From the NCBI GenBank assembly GCA_003165855.1, contig PMXH01000151.1:6919-12759 (forward strand): a DNA stretch of 5,841 bases. Direction: 5' to 3'. The position numbers were made by a program, and so were the translations under genes. This document shows, one piece after another, positions 5,667 to 5,841 of this stretch. This DNA comes from Acidobacteriaceae bacterium (GTDB lineage: Bacteria; Acidobacteriota; Terriglobia; Terriglobales; Acidobacteriaceae). Numbering within the stretch: position 1 is the stretch's first letter; each line of letters opens with the position of its first letter. Under the pieces are notes generated by a model. The model did no database searches. It was not told where the DNA came from and was given only the letters and a program-made list of their open reading frames with translations.

Positions 5667-5841
5667 TCAGGCGCCCTCGGCTGTCGGGTCGAAGCGAAGC
5701 TCGACGCCCTCCCCGCCAAAGGCAGAAGCCCCGCGTGACTTTCTCGCGATTTCGTCATCTAATAGGAGCGGGTTCAGTGGGGCGAAGACGCCAACAAACA
5801 GCCGCCGGAGCCTGCCCTGTTTTGCCGAAGCCCCGAGCGAA
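5667..5841 (-). other. Short protein-like open frame or repeated intergenic element, running off the right edge
   Basis: On the minus strand one frame is open from the window edge to TGA at 5669-5667, giving 57 codons. It contains KQGRLRRLFVGVFAPLNP, then LLLDDEIARKSRGASAFGG, and ends near VELRFDPTAEGA. After the TGA the same frame stays open for about 54 more codons (RYMGTLWPSRAIDL...), overlapping the propeller start. From memory, similar strings appear in many small 'hypothetical proteins' of acidobacterial genomes, which would fit a dispersed intergenic element rather than a gene. I could not check this. No start codon or ribosome-binding site is visible. Alternatives are the 3' end of a real gene lying to the right, or a chance open frame in GC-rich DNA. 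Confidence 0.3.
5688..5705. other. Hairpin with a GCGAAGC tip
   Basis: GTCG A AGC GAA GCT CGAC folds into a seven-base-pair stem with one bulged A (5692) and a GAA triloop. GCGAAGC is a known unusually stable DNA mini-hairpin. No T-tract follows on either strand, so it is not a standard terminator. It lies inside the short open frame upstream of the propeller promoter. Confidence 0.35.

Noticed and set aside
5493..5738. 81-codon plus-strand frame across the propeller start and its upstream region
   Set aside because: It runs antisense to the signal peptide and across the putative promoter, has no ribosome-binding site and no recognisable motif.

Overview
The window looks like chromosomal DNA of a GC-rich bacterium, most likely an acidobacterium (Terriglobia/Koribacter-like). 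This rests on remembered family resemblance: the TPR protein with its 'AIVHDPGYAAPYVGLADTY' block, the secreted Asp-box propeller, and a long N-terminal-signal PafA/PhoK-type phosphatase. No rRNA, tRNA, CRISPR array, insertion sequence or phage gene was seen. The taxonomic call is inference.

Layout: (1) 1-915, plus strand, is the C-terminal 304 residues of a tetratricopeptide-repeat protein whose start lies left of the window. (2) 959-1504, minus strand, is a cysteine-free Rrf2-family regulator, convergent with the TPR gene. (3) 1505-1590 is a short divergent promoter region. (4) 1591-3285, plus strand, is a secreted alkaline phosphatase of the Thr-nucleophile PafA/PhoK type. (5) 3282-4232, plus strand, is dihydroorotate dehydrogenase (pyrD, class 1B type), overlapping the phosphatase stop codon by four bases. 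(6) 4246-5562, minus strand, is a secreted Asp-box (BNR/sialidase-like) beta-propeller, convergent with pyrD across 13 bases. (7) 5563-5841 holds the propeller gene's leader and probable promoter, a tight hairpin, and a protein-like short reading frame that runs off the right edge.

How the genes work together: phosphatase and pyrD form an evident two-gene operon. The pyrD Shine-Dalgarno sequence is embedded in the last copy of a small tandem repeat coding the phosphatase C terminus. A periplasmic or extracellular phosphatase coupled to a cytosolic pyrimidine-biosynthesis enzyme may reflect nucleotide/phosphate economy, but this is inference. The Rrf2 regulator is divergent from the operon and is its most obvious candidate controller.

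Most of the window is ordinary housekeeping and exported-protein content. I do not see a convincing new multi-gene system. The observations most worth a second look are the possible leaderless promoter of the phosphatase, the cysteine-less Rrf2 protein, the repeat that doubles as a ribosome-binding site, the class 1B pyrD without an adjacent pyrK, and the possible repeated element at the right edge.
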